64,000 nt of DNA, from NCBI GenBank assembly GCA_049317265.1, contig JBMOIP010000002.1:124001-188000 (forward strand), given 5' to 3'. The translations under genes were made by a program, and so were the position numbers. Positions 62,692-64,000 of this stretch are shown here, in pieces. The stretch's first letter is position 1. Every line of letters begins with the position of its first letter. The notes beneath the pieces were generated by a model, which searched no databases, had not been told where the DNA came from, and saw only the letters and a list, made by a program, of their open reading frames with translations. The stretch comes from CAIVAT01 sp049317265. Its GTDB lineage: Bacteria; Bacteroidota; Bacteroidia; Bacteroidales; FEN-979.

Positions 62692-64000
62692 CTATGGGTT
62701 ATACCCGATCAGGTATTTTTTAATGACCTCAAAAAGATCATCCTTCCGGAAAGGTTTGGACAGATAATCGTCCATACCCGCTTCGATGCATTTCTCACGG
62801 TCGCCCGGCATCGCAATGGCTGTTAAAGCTATGATGGGGATTCTTTGGCCGGGGTTCTCCAGTTTTCGTATCTCTCCTGTTGCCTGGAAACCGTCCTTCT
62901 CAGGCATATGCACATCCATGAAGATGAGGTCAATTTTGTTGTTATTGTATTGTTGGATGGCTTCCTCACCATTAACAGCCGTGATAACCTGAACGCCGGT
63001 TTTAAGCAACATTACACTTAAAAGTTTCATGTTGATGCTGTTATCTTCAGCAATCAGAATGGTTTTATCGGGACCGATGTAAATAACTTCCTGGCTCACA
63101 ATGGGATGTTGTTCATGTTTTTGATTTGTTCTGGAATTTCCCTGGTGCAGCAGTTCAAAAAAATCTTTCATTTTGACCGGCTTGGTAAGGTAGCGTTCAA
63201 TTCCAAGGGTTTTACATTTATCCTGAATATTATCCTTTTCAACAGATGAATACATGAAAATAACAGGTTTGGGATTCATGGATTGATTCTCCCGGATCTT
63301 TTCAGCAACTGTAAAGCCATCCATATCAGGCATATGCATGTCAATGATCACCAAATCGAAAATGTATTTTGTCTCATTGGCTTTATTCAGCAGTTCAATG
63401 GCATCTTTCCCGTTTGTAATGATGGTGGACTCAATTCCCCAATAGGTAAGCATCTCCTTCATGATCTTAAGATTGGTGGCGTTGTCGTCTATCACAAGAA
63501 CCCTGTTGATGTTCGGTTTTTCTATTTGTTCCTTCTGAAGGGTATTCGCAACCACCAGGGGCAGCTCAAAACTAAAGGTACTCCCTGTCCCAAATTCACT
63601 GACAACAGTCAATGTTCCATTCATTATTTTAGTGAGCATGCGTGAAATGGACAATCCCAGTCCTGTTCCTCCATATCTTCTTGTGGTTGAGTTGTCAGCC
63701 TGGGTAAACTGGTCAAAAATATGCTCAAGTTTGCTCTCTTCGATGCCGATACCGCTATCTTTTACACTGAACAGTATTTTCACTTCCCCATTTGTACCGA
63801 TAATGCCGGGTTGTCGTTTTGCAGAGATGCAGATCTCTCCCTTTTCTGTAAACTTGATTGCATTGCTGATGAAATTGACCAGTATCTGCCTTATCCGCAA
63901 GGGATCGCCAAAATAGAATTCAGGAAGACCGGGTTCAATTTCGCACAGCAACTCAAGGTTCTTTTCAAACGCCTTTACTGTAAGGATATCCACACTTTTC
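62692..64000 (-). CDS. Hybrid sensor histidine kinase, C-terminal part (cut by window end)
   Basis: The frame is open to the last base, so the N-terminal sensor and phospho-accepting His lie beyond. The visible part has HATPase_c (N box NFISNAIKFTEKG, G1 DSGIGI, G2 GGTGLGLSIS), then two receiver domains: VLVIDDNATN with phospho-acceptor in VIIDMHMPDMDG, and ILIAEDNSIN with phospho-acceptor in IFMDVHMPEKDG, the second ending DDYLSKPF. The BarA/EvgS-like double-receiver order suggests a phosphorelay to an Hpt protein not in the window. Confidence 0.92.
   Translation of the reverse strand, partial: KSVDILTVKAFEKNLELLCEIEPGLPEFYFGDPLRIRQILVNFISNAIKFTEKGEICISAKRQPGIIGTNGEVKILFSVKDSGIGIEESKLEHIFDQFTQADNSTTRRYGGTGLGLSISRMLTKIMNGTLTVVSEFGTGSTFSFELPLVVANTLQKEQIEKPNINRVLVIDDNATNLKIMKEMLTYWGIESTIITNGKDAIELLNKANETKYIFDLVIIDMHMPDMDGFTVAEKIRENQSMNPKPVIFMYSSVEKDNIQDKCKTLGIERYLTKPVKMKDFFELLHQGNSRTNQKHEQHPIVSQEVIYIGPDKTILIAEDNSINMKLLSVMLLKTGVQVITAVNGEEAIQQYNNNKIDLIFMDVHMPEKDGFQATGEIRKLENPGQRIPIIALTAIAMPGDREKCIEAGMDDYLSKPFRKDDLFEVIKKYLIGYNP

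Noticed and set aside
1..64000. tRNA, rRNA, CRISPR arrays, insertion sequences, phage or integrase genes
   Set aside because: None found by eye; no regular spacer arrays, transposase motifs or att-like repeats were seen.

Overview
The window reads as one chromosomal piece of an environmental, probably anaerobic or microaerophilic Bacteroidota (Bacteroidales-like) genome. The reasons are: type IX secretion (T9SS) C-terminal sorting domains on two exported proteins; three TonB-dependent receptors with HmuY-like haem proteins; a short primary sigma factor without region 1.1; the TAnnTTTG(CA) promoter element in front of many genes; several TTG/GTG starts without Shine-Dalgarno sequences; a futalosine-pathway menaquinone gene (mqnA); a flavodiiron protein; and the order DUF1573-yajC-ybbR-coaE. 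I see no rRNA, tRNA, CRISPR array, phage or insertion sequence. Gene density is high and base composition looks even throughout.

Layout. 1-996: the end of a sensor kinase and a CheY-like regulator. 1066-3190: flavodiiron protein and a lipoprotein. 3256-7831 (minus): a potassium locus with a KimA-like K+ importer, a small membrane protein, a short KdpD-like kinase and KdpE. 7932-13444: divergent tsaD and tamB. 13460-24262: a T9SS-secreted protein, addA, an AmgK-like sugar kinase fused to the RapZ C-terminal domain, murU, an OYE-family flavoenzyme (minus) and addB. 24322-27990: an exported nuclease/phosphatase-fold protein (minus), then degP and rpoD overlapping by 4 bp. 28195-33254: a haem-uptake operon. 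33279-36101 (minus): a ZnuD-like receptor with a small His-rich protein. 36221-41988: an outer-membrane protein, lipoproteins, OsmC and a GH3 glycosidase. 42115-46336: a Tyr-type phosphatase facing a two-gene cassette, a GxRDHSxG-signature beta-barrel-like protein followed by a rifampicin-phosphotransferase-like dikinase. 46342-50868 (minus): DEAD-box helicase, L-serine dehydratase, gapA. 51073-54675: pyrG and yidC. 54693-58668: mqnA, a small exported protein and a third receptor. 58612-62686: coaE, ybbR-like, yajC, DUF1573 lipoprotein, aroK, rlmD. 62692-64000: a hybrid histidine kinase cut by the window end.

Most of the window is housekeeping. The most unusual items are the AmgK-RapZ(C) fusion beside MurU, which joins peptidoglycan-sugar salvage to an amino-sugar sensor domain; the dikinase/GxRDHSxG pair of unknown chemistry; the KimA-KdpDE potassium locus without a Kdp pump; and small exported proteins ending in a PP motif in front of all three TonB-dependent receptors. 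Functions are assigned by recognising motifs by eye; no database search was run.
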